Source: Deuterostichococcus epilithicus (lineage: Eukaryota; Chlorophyta; Trebouxiophyceae; Prasiolales; Stichococcaceae). Taken from it: a DNA stretch of 64,000 bases. The notes under the pieces are model-generated. The model was given only the letters and a program-made list of their open reading frames with translations. It searched no databases and had not been told where the DNA came from. Shown in pieces: positions 1 to 10,467 of this stretch (the first letter of the stretch is position 1; the number at the start of each line of letters is the position of its first letter). The position numbers were made by a program, and so were the translations under genes. Location of the stretch: assembly GCA_033439295.1 (NCBI GenBank), contig JAVTLE010000015.1, positions 868,001-932,000 of the forward strand, in the 5' to 3' direction.

Positions 1-566
1 CACAGTGCGCAAGGGAAGTGGCTGAGTCTGTGGCAGCGCAGTGATCGTGATCGAATGTGTGCTTTAAACACGATGGGATTGTTGATGGGATATGTCACTG
101 TAGGCGGTGCACCGCTAGATGCTTAGGCCTGGGAAGGACGCATCAGTCATGTTTGTGTTGACGTCAGCACCAGATATACTGGCGGAGTTTGAATTTTGGG
201 GCCAATCCCCGGTTGCCCCCAGAGCACCAGGGTCCTCGATCACCTGAAGGGTTCGCCAAACCACCGGTATGAAACCGCAGCGGGGCAAATGATGCTGTTG
301 GCCGAAAGAGCGACGTAGAAGCCTCTTCGAACACGTTGCGCTGCCACCAACAAATAGATTCGTTATGAGCGGCGCATGCATGACTCTGAAAACATGCGTA
401 TACGTACGCATCAACCCATCGCGGCAAAATTAGCTTGTTAGCAGAGAGCCCCGCTTGCGCATCATCAAAGGACACTGAAACGCCTGCCATGTGCGGCACG
501 AATAATCGCCGCCCGCCGGCATGCACCGCCATCCACCAGATGCATGAGTTGTCGCCGCAATGCTCA
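1..566. other. No gene recognised; 3' flank of the histone gene
   Basis: This stretch lies downstream of the minus-strand histone H2A stop codon. Several open frames cross it on both strands, but none gives a recognisable protein or a plausible exon with splice sites. It probably holds the histone 3' untranslated region and intergenic sequence. I looked for a stem-loop of the metazoan replication-dependent histone type and saw none that I would defend. Confidence 0.4.
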
Positions 567-1643
567 TCAGTACTCCTCAGACTCCTCCGCCGCCTTCTTC
601 TTCTTCGACTTGCTGTTCTTCGGCAGCAGTACCGAGTGTATGTTCGGAAGAACTCCACCATGCGCGATCGTCACACTGCAAAGCGAAGTGATGGTCGTTT
701 CGGTATGTGCAGGTCCGCGGAATACGTATGTTAACAGCGGCAGGCAGCCTCCCATCACCGCAGGCGTTGACCATGTTGCTGATGCCTCGCAGAGCCTCGA
801 AGCTTGTGCTGCAGCTGGCTCAGAGCAAGCTGTCAGATCCCGCCCACCCCAACGAAAGCAGAGGTGGTGTGTTTGTAGAGGGCTGTGCTTCGTGCAGTTG
901 CCACAAAGAGGCGCAGCAGACACAAGCTGTGCACATGTGCTTCTTGGCATCGACAGCTCTGCTGCAGCTGGGAGGTGGGTGGGGAAGTTTGGACTCACTC
1001 GCCCAGCAGGCGCGACAGCTCCTCGTCGTTGCGGACCGCCAGCTGAATGTGGCGCGGCGAGATGCGCGACTTCTTGTTGTCGCGGGCGGCGTTGCCGGCC
1101 AGCTCCAGGACCTCGGCTGTGCAGAAACTGACTGAATTCGAGCAAACTCGAACTCGACCAACAGTTGGAGACACTCGCCTAACAGCACGCACCCGTCAAT
1201 CGGCTGATATCGTGGATGCAGATTGCTGGTCTGAGGAATGGCTGACAGAGATGCAGAGCTTCGACCAAAGCGCCTGCTTTCGCGGATCCAACAAGCTTCA
1301 GCAGGAAGGGCAGCAGGCAACGCAGTGGCAGCGCAGAGCAAAGAGGTAGCACCCACCCGCAAGGTACTCCAGCACGGCTGCCAGGTAGACCGGCGCGCCG
1401 GCGCCGATGCGCGAGGAATATTTTCCCTTCTTGAGCTGCGAGCATCCTAGCCGGGTCGTCAGCCTCCGTCATGGCATGAACATGTTGCGTGCAGACAGAG
1501 TCTGCGCCTGGCGTTCCTGACGCATGGCGGGCACCAACAGGTGCTGCCATCGTGGGAGCAGCTGTGCAGCAGAACAGGCACGCACGTAGCGGGCGACACG
1601 TCCCACGGGGAACTGCAGCCCGGCCTTGGAGCTGCGGGAAACT
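567..1643 (-). CDS. Histone H2A, H2A.X-like, with introns (N-terminus unresolved)
   Basis: Core nucleosome histone H2A, which pairs with H2B. Four exons are visible on the minus strand: about 1643-1586 ([14 protein letters not shown] block), 1435-1357 ([20 protein letters not shown]), 1116-999 ([33 protein letters not shown]) and 675-567 ([19 protein letters not shown] and tail). The junctions are in phase and rebuild the H2A histone fold without gaps. NDEEL at the acidic patch and RHIQLAVRN mark canonical H2A/H2A.X; H2A.Z would differ at these blocks. The tail is Lys-rich and ends in SEEY, which resembles the H2A.X signature SQ(E/D)(aromatic or hydrophobic) but has Glu in place of Gln. The first exon with the Arg/Lys-rich N-terminus was not found; a weak candidate lies near 1840-1890. 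Introns and the tail suggest a replacement-type rather than a clustered S-phase histone gene (inference). Confidence 0.93.
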
Positions 1644-3026
1644 TTGCAAAGAACAAGAACACTTCATATCGCGTCCGTCTGCGCCGGCGCAGGCGCCTTT
1701 CGAGGGCACAGAATGCAGGTCATGCCGTGTTGTCGGAACATCGAAAATGACGAGGACACCATGGTGTCGAGCATCATGCAAGTGAAAACCCTGAGAAGGG
1801 CAGCACAGGCGGGACATCTGCGCTCATTGCTTGCTCGCCTGCAGTCTTCCTCTGCGTCCCCTTGCCTCTGCGCGAAGCAAACCCAAAGAGAGGGTTGCTC
1901 CAGTGAGCTGCTCTTCATATCAAGAGCTGCAGTGGCACAAGGACAGTTCTGGGACAATTCAGATAGCTACACAAGTTCAAACGTCTCACCGCCCACTCAT
2001 GATAATGGCTTGTTCTCGCCGATACCAGTGCAGACGAATAGACGATGCAACTCGCTGCCTTTGGCCGCTGGATTCGAAGGATTTTGTGCCGTTCAGGCTG
2101 GAACAGGACATAGGGATATGGCATGGAGGGCCAAGGGACTCGATGAAATGTCTGCCGCCAATTAATCGAAGGAAGCGAGGGCAGCTCTGCATCTGTGCTC
2201 CCGTCCCTTGTCGTCGATCATGTTCACAACGCAGGAGCGGCATCACAAAGCTTGACATCAACATAAGAATCGGCTCGAAACACCTGTGAATTGGCTCACA
2301 AACGAAAGCTGTTGCTAGCTGGTGCCGGCGGCGTGCTGCCCATTTGGCGTGCATCATCCGCCTGGTGAAGCATCCATCTGCCCGGTATGCCCTGGCTCGT
2401 GTGTACGCGAAACGGTCCGGTCCTGAGCCCTATATCATGATGATGCCGCACACCGCTGACACCGTGAGGCCGAAGCCTCTGCGCTGTGCGGCGCCGTCTG
2501 GCGGTCTGCCTGATAGCCCTGCATACGAGCTGGTCATGGCATCTCGGGACGAAATCTGGTGGATCGAATTGGTGGGCGCAGATTTTACACGCTGATGCCT
2601 CATGCACGGTTTGCCCTACCATCACCCAAAAAAATTTGCCGAGCAGGTCTTGCGAGAAACAGACTTTGCGGATCAAGATATGACGCCAGCAGCAACAGTC
2701 GACGTCGACAGAGTGTGGCAATAACCAGATACTCCAATAACAAGACAACATTTGCTTTATGCTGCGAGGTCAGCAGCGAACGTCTGGGTGCGGTGAATTT
2801 GTTTGAAAGAATGACTGGCGCCGCTGAGGGCGCAGAATCCTGATGCCTACGTTCTGCAGAGTCCGGTGACAATACGTTATCAGGCATGGGCTCCAGGCGT
2901 GCTGGCGTCATGTCGCCACATTCTGCCTCTTGAACTACCTCTCAAGTTTCTCCGGGTGCAGGTTGGGCGCACCCACTTCGTCGTCCTCTGGGCACGCTGC
3001 AGTGTGTGGTAGAATCGGGTGGGTGG
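1644..3026. other. Intergenic region between the ELF3-like gene 3' end and H2A
   Basis: Both neighbours read on the minus strand, so this region should hold the H2A promoter, its missing first exon and the 3' untranslated region of the ELF3-like gene. A short plus-strand open frame at 2344-2595 has no recognisable domain. I see no RNA gene, repeat or other supported feature. Confidence 0.4.
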
Positions 3027-6000
3027 CTAGGGCGTGCGCGGGTGCAACTCCCCCTCGCGTCTCTGCCGCTTGTGGTGCCTTTCGAGTCCCTCCCGGTTGT
3101 CCGGTGGCATGTGGCAGCCGCCTTCCGGCCCTGGCACTAGCGCCCGGAGGTCGCCGCCAGGCTGCAGCTGCGGCTGCGTCGGCGGCTGCGATTGCGCCCA
3201 TGGCGGCTGGCCTGACAGGCCGCCAGGCCATGCGGCCGGGCCTGCTTGCATACTGTATCCTTGGCCGCCAAACGAAGCCCCATGCGCCATGACTGGATAT
3301 GGCACGCCGGCCACATCAAGCATGCCGCCCCGCATCGGCGTGAAGCCTGGCAGCATGCCAGGTGCCATGCCGAGGGCAAAGGCGGGTGGAGCGGCGCCGA
3401 AGCCGCCGCAGCTGCCCGCATGCATGCCGCCAGCTGGCGGGCCTGCACACGGCTGGAACCATGTGCTTGCGGGGTGCACCATTGCGCCGCCCCCCCAAGG
3501 CTGCGCCAGGGCGCTGTACCACCCCATGCGCTGCGCCGCACTTGCTGTGGCGCCGAGGCTACCCGGCGGCTGCATGGTGTCGGACTCCAACCCGCTCGGC
3601 AGTAGGCCGCCTTGCTGTGTTAGGCCCGGTGCCTGCTGCTGCATGCCCTGGAAGCCGCCAGGCTGCATGGGCATTGGCTGCTGCATGCCGCCGGGCTGCA
3701 CGTCGCCCGACTGCATGGCTGGTGGCTGCTGCATGCCCTGGAGGCCGCTCTGCTGCCTGCCCTGAAAGCCTCCCATGCCGCCGTGCGTCATGGGCAGCAT
3801 TGCAAAGCCGCTGGGTGCTAGGCCTGTCTGCACCATGCTACCAGGGCCGTGTTGCGCATACCATGCCGCCATGGGATCAAACGCTGACATCATGGGCACG
3901 CCAGCGCCTGGGTAAGCAGTCATGCCCGCCATGCCGTACCAGTGCTGCAGCATCGGCGGCGGCGGCGCGGCGCTGCCCGCCGGCACGGCCGCCGGTGGCT
4001 GCGCCTCTGGCTGCTGCTGCCCTGCCACCAGCTGCTGCTGTGCATCCACCAACCTGCACCAAGACCGGTGCACAGCTTTCGGCACCTCATGCCATACTGC
4101 AGCATCGAGATGCTTCACCCCAGATGTGTTCAGGAGCTGGACAGGTGCGCGGAGGTGGCTGTTGCCACAACTTGCGGTGGGAATGCTGAGGAGAGATTGC
4201 AGACCGAGGAATGCAGGAGGGAGCAAAATGGGAGGACGGGAGCAATGTGCATTAGCAACATGCTTGCAGGCTGCTGGACACACATCTGCACCTGTGCAGC
4301 TCGGACAGCTGGCGGGAGAACTCGTGCGCCTGCGCCCGGAGCGTCACCCGCACGGTCGCATACTGCTGCGGCCCCAGCAGCCGCAGCGCCGCCTCTGCAT
4401 CTGGCCCCGGCCGCCGCCCCGCCGCCGCCGCTGCCGCCTGCGCATCGAACTCGGCGGCGACGGCCGCCACGGCGCCGGGCAGCGGCGGGTGCGCCGCTTG
4501 CTCCGCCAGCGCTGGCGACGGCTGCACCGCCAGCGNTGCCAGCGCCGCGGGGGCGACCTCTGGAACCACGGCGTCGGATGCCGCAGCGCCGCCGCCGGCC
4601 GNTGCTGCCGCNGGCCGTGCGCCGCCGCGCTCGTCGCCGCCGGCTGGTGCTGCCGCTGGCTGCGCGCCGCGGTCCTCGCTGCCGCCGGCGCCAGAATTGG
4701 CGCGGCTGCCCACCGCCGGGGGGCGGAAGCCAATGAGGTTCTCGCTTAGCTGCGCCGCCGCCGGCAGCCGGCCAGAGTTGAAGTGCTGCACCGAGCCCGG
4801 GCGCAGCAGCCCCAGCCCCAGCAGGGGCAGGCGCTTCGGGTCGTCGTGGCCACCGTCCTGGCTGCCNACGCCGGGGCGCTGCGCCTGCCGGCGGGCGCCG
4901 GCGGTGGGCAGCCCGGCGGCGCCTGCGGAGCCCCAGGCGCGCCGCGGCGGCAGCGGCGGCGCCGCGCCGCCGCCGTCGCCGCGCCCGGCGGCCGACTCCG
5001 TAAGCGCTTCGCCTCGCCGCGCCACTCGCTGATCGCCGGGCGGTCGCTGCAGGAGGACCCGCCGGCGGGGCCGCGCTGCTGCCGGCTGCCCCGTTCCCGC
5101 GATGGCGTGGCGGACAGAGTCCAGCGGGCGCGCGCCGCCGCCGAGTCTCCCACGTCCTCGCAGGTGCCGCCGCGCCCCGCGGAGCAGCTCCTGGGGGAGC
5201 TGACCTTGGCGTGCTGGGAGCCGACAGAGTTGGGCGCGGCGGGCGCCAGAATCGGCGGCGCCGCCAGCGGCAGCACCAGCGCCCGGCTGTGCGGCCGCGG
5301 CGGCGGCGTCGACCGCGCTGGCGGCGGCGGCGGCNCNGCCGCTGCAGGGGGGCCGCTGGAGAGGGAGTTCACTGCTGCAGCAGCGGCGGCGGCGGCGGTG
5401 CGCCGATTCGTGGCTTTCTCCGAGCCGGCGTCGCTGTTGCGCCTGCGGTCGTCCGCCTGGTGCGGCGGCAGCGTCTCCAGCGCCGCACGCTTGTCCTGCG
5501 GCGGAGAAAGGAGTTACATCAGCACGACAGTACATGCTCCTGGATGCAGAGGGCTGGTGCAGTTGCCGTCGGTCATGTGTCACCGATGAAGGATCCCTCT
5601 GGCACGGAGCTGATGTGTTGTGAGTTACGCTCAACCAACGGCACTCGTGCATTCCCCTTTGGTGCCGCACCCTTCCCCCTGTTGGCGTCTCCCCTTGTTG
5701 CCCCGCAGTAAGTACGCTTTCAGAGAGGCTGTTTGACAATTTCGCACAGCACCTGGGCGTACAGGCGGGCCTCCGCCTCATTGGCGGCGCCGACCCGTAG
5801 CAACCGCATGAGGTACTCGTCGATCTCGTTGCCGCCCTGCGTGCGCAGCGTCGGGCCTGCCCCTTTCCTCGGAATTAGCCTGCGAGGAGCACGGGTACAG
5901 TCGATCAGCAGATGCAAGGCTCGCAAGGCCGCATTGGCGATGCTTCGCGGTGCAGTCTGTGCATGTGCCTGCAACTGAGCCACGGCAAACCGCACCTTGC

Positions 6001-7739
6001 TCAGCCATCACGATCGTCATGGTGATGGTCGGCAGGAAACTTCAGTGTGTGGACAGACTCCAGTGTGAGAGTCAAATGCTGAGGCTACTGAGTTTGCCGG
6101 CTGCACACATGCAGGTGCCGCAGTCACGCCGCGGTTTCGGTCGCTGCACGCACTTCGGGTGGTGGACCTCGTCAGAGGTGGCGGACCCCTCCTGGTTCTT
6201 GTCCGCCAGCGAGCAGCCGAACTCGCGCGACAGCGCCGCCGACACCTCCTCCGCGCTGCGGTTGGCCCCCCGCTGCGGGGACCACATTGGCTCTCAGGTG
6301 GCCAAACCAAGCTCGAGGCAAGGAGCGAGCGCAGTGGGGCTGCTCGGCCGCGCAGCTGCGTCGAGCAGGGGTCCAGAGGGGCGGGCTCGCACATGTCCCA
6401 GGAAAGGCGAGCCCAGGCTGCAGCAGACCCTCTCTGCAGCGGTCTCTCCACATTGACGCTGCCACTGCGACGACCCCAGCAGCACAACGGCCTCGCCGTC
6501 GCTGAGCAGCCACCCACCAGGCACGCTCAGCACGTGAATGATCCCCACAAGCCGCCACTGCTTCACAACCAAGGCCCTGCTGTCGATCCCTCACCCTGCC
6601 GCCGGCGGACATGCTGCTGGAAAAGGACAGCGGTAGAGGCCGCACGGGGCGGCTCCCAGTGCTGCGGGTCCGCCTGCCGGCGCCCACCGCATCGGCCCCC
6701 GCTGCCGGCCCTCCCTCGCTGCAGTTTCTGCGCAGATACGCAGGCAGTGAGTCAGCAGCGATGCACATCACTGCAACATGTCGGGGCTGTTGCTGCAACT
6801 TAGACATCTCCTCGCAGGCTATGAACAAATTGCAGTGCAATTCACGCACGAATCTGTGCTCGGACTTCCGGCAGACAATGCATGGCATGCAGCGCATCAT
6901 CAACAGCAGGCGTTATAGCATGACGAGCGACTCTCGTGCAGCATTTGAGCCGCACATGGGTTTCGCATGCAGTGCCACGGCTGCAGCAGCAGCCGTAGCT
7001 GTAGCGGCTGCCGCCCCTGATGCCGCCGGGCGCTGCGAGGCATTGCTGCTGCAAGGCGGCAGCAAGTCTGGCGGCCGCTGCCGGCTGCCATCCTGGTGAA
7101 AAACGGCCTGCTGCTGCTCAGGGCTGGTGCGCTGCTGCTGAGAGGCTGTATGCTGCGACCGAGAGATGGCCTGCTGCTGTTGTGAGCCGCTGCGATGCGG
7201 CCGCGGCTGCGAATGCTGCTGGAAGTCGTTGCGCTGCTGGGACGCGCCGGCAGCTGAGCCGCCGGCCTGTGCAAATGCCGGCCGATGCGATGGTGGCGCC
7301 GGCTGCTCGGACGACTGAGCTGGCGGCGTGGCCCACTGCGGCCTGCCGTCAGCGCCCCAGCCGAGGATCATGCTCGCGATACGCTGAGAGGACGTTGCCT
7401 GCTGCGTCGGCGGCCACTGTGGCAGGCCGGGAATGCCATAGCCAAGCGCATTCAGCCACGGCATGGACCGTCCGCTGCCTGCTGCAAGCCAAGCGGAATG
7501 ATTGTTGGTAAATCTCTGTCTGTGGCAGTGCAAAGGCTTAGTCCCTCACCCTGCATTGGAGCAACCGCCCGGGGCGGCCATCTGACAGCGCACTTACAGT
7601 GCAGCGGCTCATGGCCGCTCCGATGGATGCCTTGGCTCATTGTGTTACTCAGCGGCGTGATGGAACAGTAGCAAGGGGTTAGTGGCGCGCCTTGGGAGGC
7701 AGCCTGCTGGCTCTCCGCATGCTGTAGGGGCTGCTGCAT
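3027..7739 (-). CDS. Gln/Met/Gly-rich ELF3-like regulatory protein (model partly resolved)
   Basis: Likely exons on the minus strand: a Gln-rich start near 7739 (MQQPLQHAESQQAA), a long Gln-rich exon about 7490-6920, an exon about 6285-6168 (RSAEEVSAALSREFG), 5836-5753 (NEIDEYLMRLLRVG), 5495-4292 and 4053-3027. The last junction is in phase and creates SELHRLVDAQQQLVAG. This matches the conserved FELHRL-x-x-x-Q-x-L-x-AG block of plant EARLY FLOWERING 3, a scaffold of the circadian evening complex. The last exon is a 340-residue Met/Gly/Gln/Pro-rich tail ending in a basic segment (HHKRQRRE). Exon 5495-4292 contains six undetermined bases and is one base out of frame between its two junctions, so a sequence error there is likely. 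The link between 5753 and 5495 uses a GTGCTG donor and is in phase. The alternative is two genes, with the upstream one ending at 5720. Function by homology only: a nuclear, probably disordered clock or light-output regulator. Confidence 0.5.
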
Positions 7740-8653
7740 GGCACGGCGTGCTTTGGCCGCCCATCAGCGGCGTGCCGGCAGCACACCGCACCAAATGAGA
7801 GGCAGCGTTCTAGCTTTGCTGCGTTGATGTGACACTTTGCAGTCCCAGGGGGCCTGCAGCCCACGCCACTAACTGCGAGTTGTGAGGCTGTGGACTGCAC
7901 GTGCCCTGCAAACACGAAAGATCATGGATGAACTGCGCTCACTCAGCCAGGAGCTCGTGATGTGGCTAAAAGATGCAACGCACGGCTGGCATCCTGGCAC
8001 CTTGCTGAAGGCGCTGCACCCGTGCAGTCAGGCTGTGTGGGACCCGCCCGAACTGAACTTCCTCTCAGGCCCGGAGCAAATCGTCGCTGTGGGGTCCAGC
8101 CCTCAGAATCACAGCTGGATTGCACCGCAAGGCGCGTGGCTTTCGCGGATCTGAAGTGGCACGGCTAGCACTTGCCTGGGAAAGCCGGAGCCTGCTGGGT
8201 GCTGGCAGGGGAGATGAAAACAGCCTTTCTTCTCCTCGCCTTCATTTGCGTTCATTCCCCTTGGTTGGGAACCTCTCCCGTGAAGTCGGAGGACTCTCGG
8301 GATGACCACGTGGGCCACCTTCTCTTCTCACACTTTTCAGGTGACAGCGACTGACCTGTGACCTCATACCAACATACCTGCTGATTGCCTGCCATACCGT
8401 CAGAGCCTTGCACACCGACGAATCAGATCGGGGTCGTGACGTCCGCTTCGCCCTGCACCGACAGCAGGGCCTTTTGAGAGTTGCGCTGCAGCTGCAGCTG
8501 ATATCGCTCTCAATCGGAGACTTCGCCAGGCGCCGCCTGGAGATTTCGATTGCACCGATAGATGCACCGATCGGCGGTTCATCGCAACTGACAGTTCCTG
8601 GCGCCACCAAAGGAGGGCCGTGCCGCACTCAACCAGCACATCACCAACACACG
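7740..8653. other. Divergent intergenic region, ELF3-like gene / ARM-repeat gene
   Basis: About 900 bases between two genes transcribed away from each other, expected to hold both promoters and 5' leaders. The short open frames here have no recognisable domains. No TATA-like element or repeat stands out. Confidence 0.4.
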
Positions 8654-10004
8654 ATGGCCGGAGGGGAGCAATCTAGCGGCGGCGTGTTCTCCTTCCTGCA
8701 AGGCCTCACCAACCTCGCAAAGCCAGCCACAGTCGAAGTCTTGATTGCGAGGCTGGAGGACAACAACCTCCCACTCGTACAAACCAGGGCTGCTTCTGCT
8801 CTGGCTGCCAAAGCCAAGGCACGCAGACATTTGAATTACCGCACGTCCTGTTCCTCAATCTCGGCACTGCACTTTTCCGGATGCATGCCGGACGTTGTGG
8901 GCATTGGTGCTGCAGCTCAAAATGCCTTGCGGTGCATGCCACAATGTGCTGCTCTGCCGCCTGCCCCGCACTCGGCCTGCAGCAGGCTCACCACCCAGCC
9001 CTGCAATACCTGCAGGAATCGCCGGAGCAGCTGCAGCATGTCAAGCAAGCGGGAGGAGTAGAGGCGCTCGAGTCGCTTCGCAGCCGCACGAGTAACCACA
9101 ATGTGCAGATTGCTACACTGGAGGCGCTGGTCGCCCTACAGGTGAGCATGGCGCCGCTGAAGGTTCTATGTTGGTCGAGGGCTGTCAAGGTCACTGCCGC
9201 ACAACAGAATAAGGGCCGCTGCAAGGCCTTGGACGTCAGTCAGCGCAATTGGCCGCCTCCTGAGCTTGCTGGTGTTTTGTGTCCTGGCAGGCTAAGGCAG
9301 CCGTCGTGCCGCTGGTCCAGATCATGCATGAATCGACACAGGACTCGCCGACGTCGAAAGACAGTCGGCTCAGCAATTGGTGCGTTCTCGCCGGGGCATT
9401 GGTGTGCCGCTTGCATCGCTGATGACAATGAGTTCCCTGCCCAAACCACCTGCACAATGCAATTGCACATCCGTCAGGACTTACAGCAATCAAGATGCAC
9501 AGGACCAAATTGCGCGAGACGAAATCGCCTTTTGCATTGCTGCAGGGCTGTGGACAGCCTGCACCAGTTGCTGACGGCGCAGGGGTCGTTCCAGAAGGCA
9601 GCCCGCGATGCCGGCGCGGTGCCAGCTATCATCAAGATGGAGCGTCGGCCCAGCACCAAGGAGCTTCTGCAAATCCTGGTGAGCCGCACGTCACGTTTCG
9701 AACGCTGCCTCAGCAGATGCGAGCTGCTGACCGCGAGCCCATCCTGGCTTCCATCGTGAGCAGCTCGTTGGCGGCGAGCTCGTCCCTCAACGGACTGTTT
9801 TGCCTCCTCCCAACTCCGCCACCCTCCGCCCGCTTTCATAATTCGCGCAACGTGTCACAGGGACCCGAGGACAGCCACCACATCCGCAGCTCGCGAGTGT
9901 CGCGTGGCACCAGCTCTACGCTCAACATCCCCGAAGCCTTCGCCGAGTCGGGTGAGGCAACAGCGCTCACTGCGGCTCTATCGGGCCGCATGCCGGGTCC
10001 CTGA
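8654..10004 (+). CDS. Small armadillo-repeat protein
   Basis: Helical-repeat protein of the armadillo type, about 190-200 residues. Exons: 8654-8818 (starts MAGGEQSSGGVFSFLQGL, then an ARM helix TVEVLIARLEDNNLPLVQTR), 9016-9141 (QAGGVEALESLRS, NVQIATLEALVALQ), 9291-9379 (AAVVPLVQIMHESTQDS), 9546-9678 (AVDSLHQLLTAQG, AGAVPAIIKM) and a terminal part ending at 10004 (Ser-rich, IPEAFAESGEATALTAAL). The first four exons have lengths that keep frame. The QAGGVEAL and DAGAVPAII turns are the usual ARM signature. The first intron appears to start with GC (8819). The intron after 9678 is either very short (38 bases) or its acceptor lies further on. ARM proteins bind peptides or partner proteins; no specific partner can be inferred. 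Confidence 0.7.
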
Positions 10005-10467
10005 CTGGCATAAGCGCCTTTGATTGCTGCTGAGTTGCTTCAGCTTTTGCATCCCAGACAATACCTCCTGACCCTTATGGCTGGCTGGGCTTGCAGAGGA
10101 GGCTGCAGAGGGGGTGGAGAGTGAGGCGCCAGCTGCAGCGCATGCAGAGGCAGCAGCCAAGGGAGCTGGTCAAGGTGTCGTGACATCATAAACCCCTACA
10201 GCGAGCATACACGGTCGTGGCAGGGCTGGATAGAATGCACCTAAACAATGGAACAGTGATCTGTTGATTCAATGCCGTGGGTGTTGACGCTATGTCTTTC
10301 GTGACGACAGCATTGATTTCCAAAGCGCAAGCACCTCTGCCGGGCTCACTGTTGCCGGTGTTCTCCGCTGAGCTATTTGATTCAGCATTGATAATTTATG
10401 TGACCGAGCAAGACGAGAGACGGGATGAGGAAGCTGCGATTACAAACCAATGTTGGTACCTATTCCC
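10005..10467. other. Convergent intergenic region
   Basis: 463 bases between the ends of two genes that run towards each other, so it should hold both 3' untranslated regions. The sequence is more AT-rich than the flanking exons. No gene or repeat is recognised. Confidence 0.5.

Noticed and set aside
567-1643. Histone variant H2A.Z
   Set aside because: [13 protein letters not shown] and the SEEY tail fit H2A/H2A.X; the H2A.Z-specific residues in these blocks are absent.
2344-2595. Plus-strand open frame of 83 codons between H2A and the ELF3-like gene
   Set aside because: No recognisable motif, no splice context and no conserved pattern; chance open frames of this size are common in GC-rich DNA.
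3362-4189. Long plus-strand open frame opposite the ELF3-like gene
   Set aside because: It mirrors the repetitive Gln/Met/Pro codons of the minus-strand exon, which is supported by an in-phase splice and the ELHRL block.
5720-5753. Stop codon at 5720 as the end of a separate upstream gene
   Set aside because: Possible, but an in-phase GTGCTG donor at 5752 joins cleanly to the next exon at 5495, so one gene was preferred; kept as an alternative in the feature.
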